The notes under the pieces: generated by a model
Database searches by the model: none
Seen by the model: the letters and a program-made list of their open reading frames with translations, nothing else
What the model was told of the DNA's origin: nothing
Shown here: in pieces, positions 29,306 through 30,092 of the stretch
Numbering within the stretch: the stretch's first letter is position 1
Layout: every line of letters starts with the position of its first letter
Program-made: the position numbers and the translations under genes
Virus record (IMG/VR): IMGVR_UViG_3300001715_000016
Span: 1-30,092 of that record
Strand: one strand, 5' to 3'
Source: a virus
DNA length: 30,092 nt

Positions 29306-30092
29306 TTTTTAGAATATTCATGGCCTTTGATTTTATTTCGTTAATACGAGAGTTATGTACCGCAAAATAATTGGTGGTTCTTCTTGGGTACTGATGTGAG
29401 TCGATGAATGCCTCAAGCGACAAGCCTTTTGCTGAATGGGGTAGCCGGTTAGGGATGAATAACTGATAATCGTGTGACTCAAAGAATTTCCACATAGCTT
29501 CTTTGGTATAACCAAGAACCTCACTTGGCCCGGACTCAAACATAATGACAGGCTTGCAGCGTTGAATTAACTTTACACTACCCAGTAACGCGCCAAGCTC
29601 GGCACCTTCAATATCAATCTTGATGACATCAACATCATTGCGATCAATAAGGTTATCAACCAGGTTCATTTCGACGGTAATTTCTTTGGCGTTTTTAATT
29701 TTATTGAGTGAGCTATAACCACTTAATTTCTGATCAATAAAAAACCGGGCAACTCCCGTTCTGTCGGAAACAGCACATTCATAAATCTCAACGTCTTTAA
29801 ATTTAGCTGATAGCTTTTTCGCTTTATCAGGGATTGCTTCAAAGGCAATTATCTTTGATGGTCGTGAGTGGGTTTTAACCTCAGAAATAATAGACCCAAT
29901 GTGTGCACCTATATCGACAAATACCTTACCGGCATCGCACAGCCTCACCACCAGGAATGTGGAGAGGTGATCGTTCATCACGGTTCCAACAGACAAAGAA
30001 CGCTTACGGGCCTGAGATAGTATTTCTACCTTAGTCCGCAGTCTCAATAAGGCGCCATCAAAAACAGATCCTACAAGTAATTCCCTGATCAT
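29298..30092 (-). CDS. FkbM-family SAM-dependent methyltransferase, possibly incomplete at its N-terminus, 264 aa
   Basis: The SAM-binding fold is clear: motif I FVDIGAHIGSI (about 58-68), acidic second-strand residue in IAFEAIP (82-88), and IDIEGAEL (about 148-155), all typical of FkbM (Methyltransf_21) proteins that methylate hydroxyls of sugars or natural products. The ATG is the last codon of the window, so the real start may lie to the right. It converges on Rz with an 8-base overlap of the two 3' ends, so it marks the end of the late operon. Surface-sugar methylation in phages and prophages can alter receptors; whether this is a phage moron or the flanking host gene cannot be told here. 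Confidence 0.82.
   Translation of the reverse strand: MIRELLVGSVFDGALLRLRTKVEILSQARKRSLSVGTVMNDHLSTFLVVRLCDAGKVFVDIGAHIGSIISEVKTHSRPSKIIAFEAIPDKAKKLSAKFKDVEIYECAVSDRTGVARFFIDQKLSGYSSLNKIKNAKEITVEMNLVDNLIDRNDVDVIKIDIEGAELGALLGSVKLIQRCKPVIMFESGPSEVLGYTKEAMWKFFESHDYQLFIPNRLPHSAKGLSLEAFIDSHQYPRRTTNYFAVHNSRINEIKSKAMNILKIT

Overview
The window is a stretch of a temperate, tailed, P22/Sf6-like podophage, either an integrated prophage or a free phage genome. The gene order follows the lambdoid plan: leftward early operon, repressor and operators, rightward replication and 'nin' region, a late antiterminator candidate, then morphogenesis genes in P22 order. The host is probably a gammaproteobacterium or betaproteobacterium: the phage families are proteobacterial, there is an Rz/Rz1 spanin pair that implies an outer membrane, and the promoters are sigma70-type. 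Nothing fixes the genus. No integrase, attachment site, tRNA gene, insertion sequence or CRISPR array is visible, so the prophage ends lie outside the window.

Layout. 1-1951 (minus): a tightly overlapping leftward operon driven by a clear PL promoter. It holds six tiny unknown genes and then a Bet/RecT-type annealing recombinase cut by the window edge. 1982-3151: the immunity region, with a CI-like S24 repressor, a Cro/YdaS-like protein, and two arrays of three operator-like sites sharing the core TTAGCAAATGCTAA. PR appears to start transcription on the cro ATG itself. 3242-8418 (plus): a LuxR/GerE-type HTH protein where CII normally sits, an O-like initiator gene containing iterons (probable origin), a helicase-loader-like protein, NinB-like, YbcO-like, RusA and TraR/DksA-like proteins, small unknowns, and a Q-like protein at the end. 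Almost every junction is a 1-11 bp overlap. 8420-9097: two tiny ORFs, then about 230 bp of non-coding DNA with several hairpins and a strong terminator, a candidate structured RNA. 9098-28251: pinholin, three unknowns, TerS, TerL, portal, scaffold, coat, a small protein, gp4-, gp10-, gp14-, gp7-, gp20- and gp16-like proteins, a tail fibre with a P22-type head-binding domain, a fibre-associated protein, and a 992-residue tailspike. 28309-29305: SAR endolysin, Rz and nested Rz1. 29298-30092 (minus): an FkbM-family methyltransferase reaching the window edge.

How the genes work together. The repressor on the left and right operators should silence PL and PR; after induction the left operon supplies recombination and takeover proteins, and the right operon supplies replication and a late activator. 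The late genes build a short-tailed capsid, with gp7/gp20/gp16-like ejection proteins and a fibre plus tailspike for receptor recognition. Lysis follows the pinholin/SAR-endolysin/spanin scheme, but the pinholin lies about 19 kb upstream of the endolysin. A two-gene leftward 'moron' (lipoprotein plus 34-residue membrane peptide, own promoter) sits between the gp16-like gene and the first tail gene, the slot that holds immI/sieA in P22.
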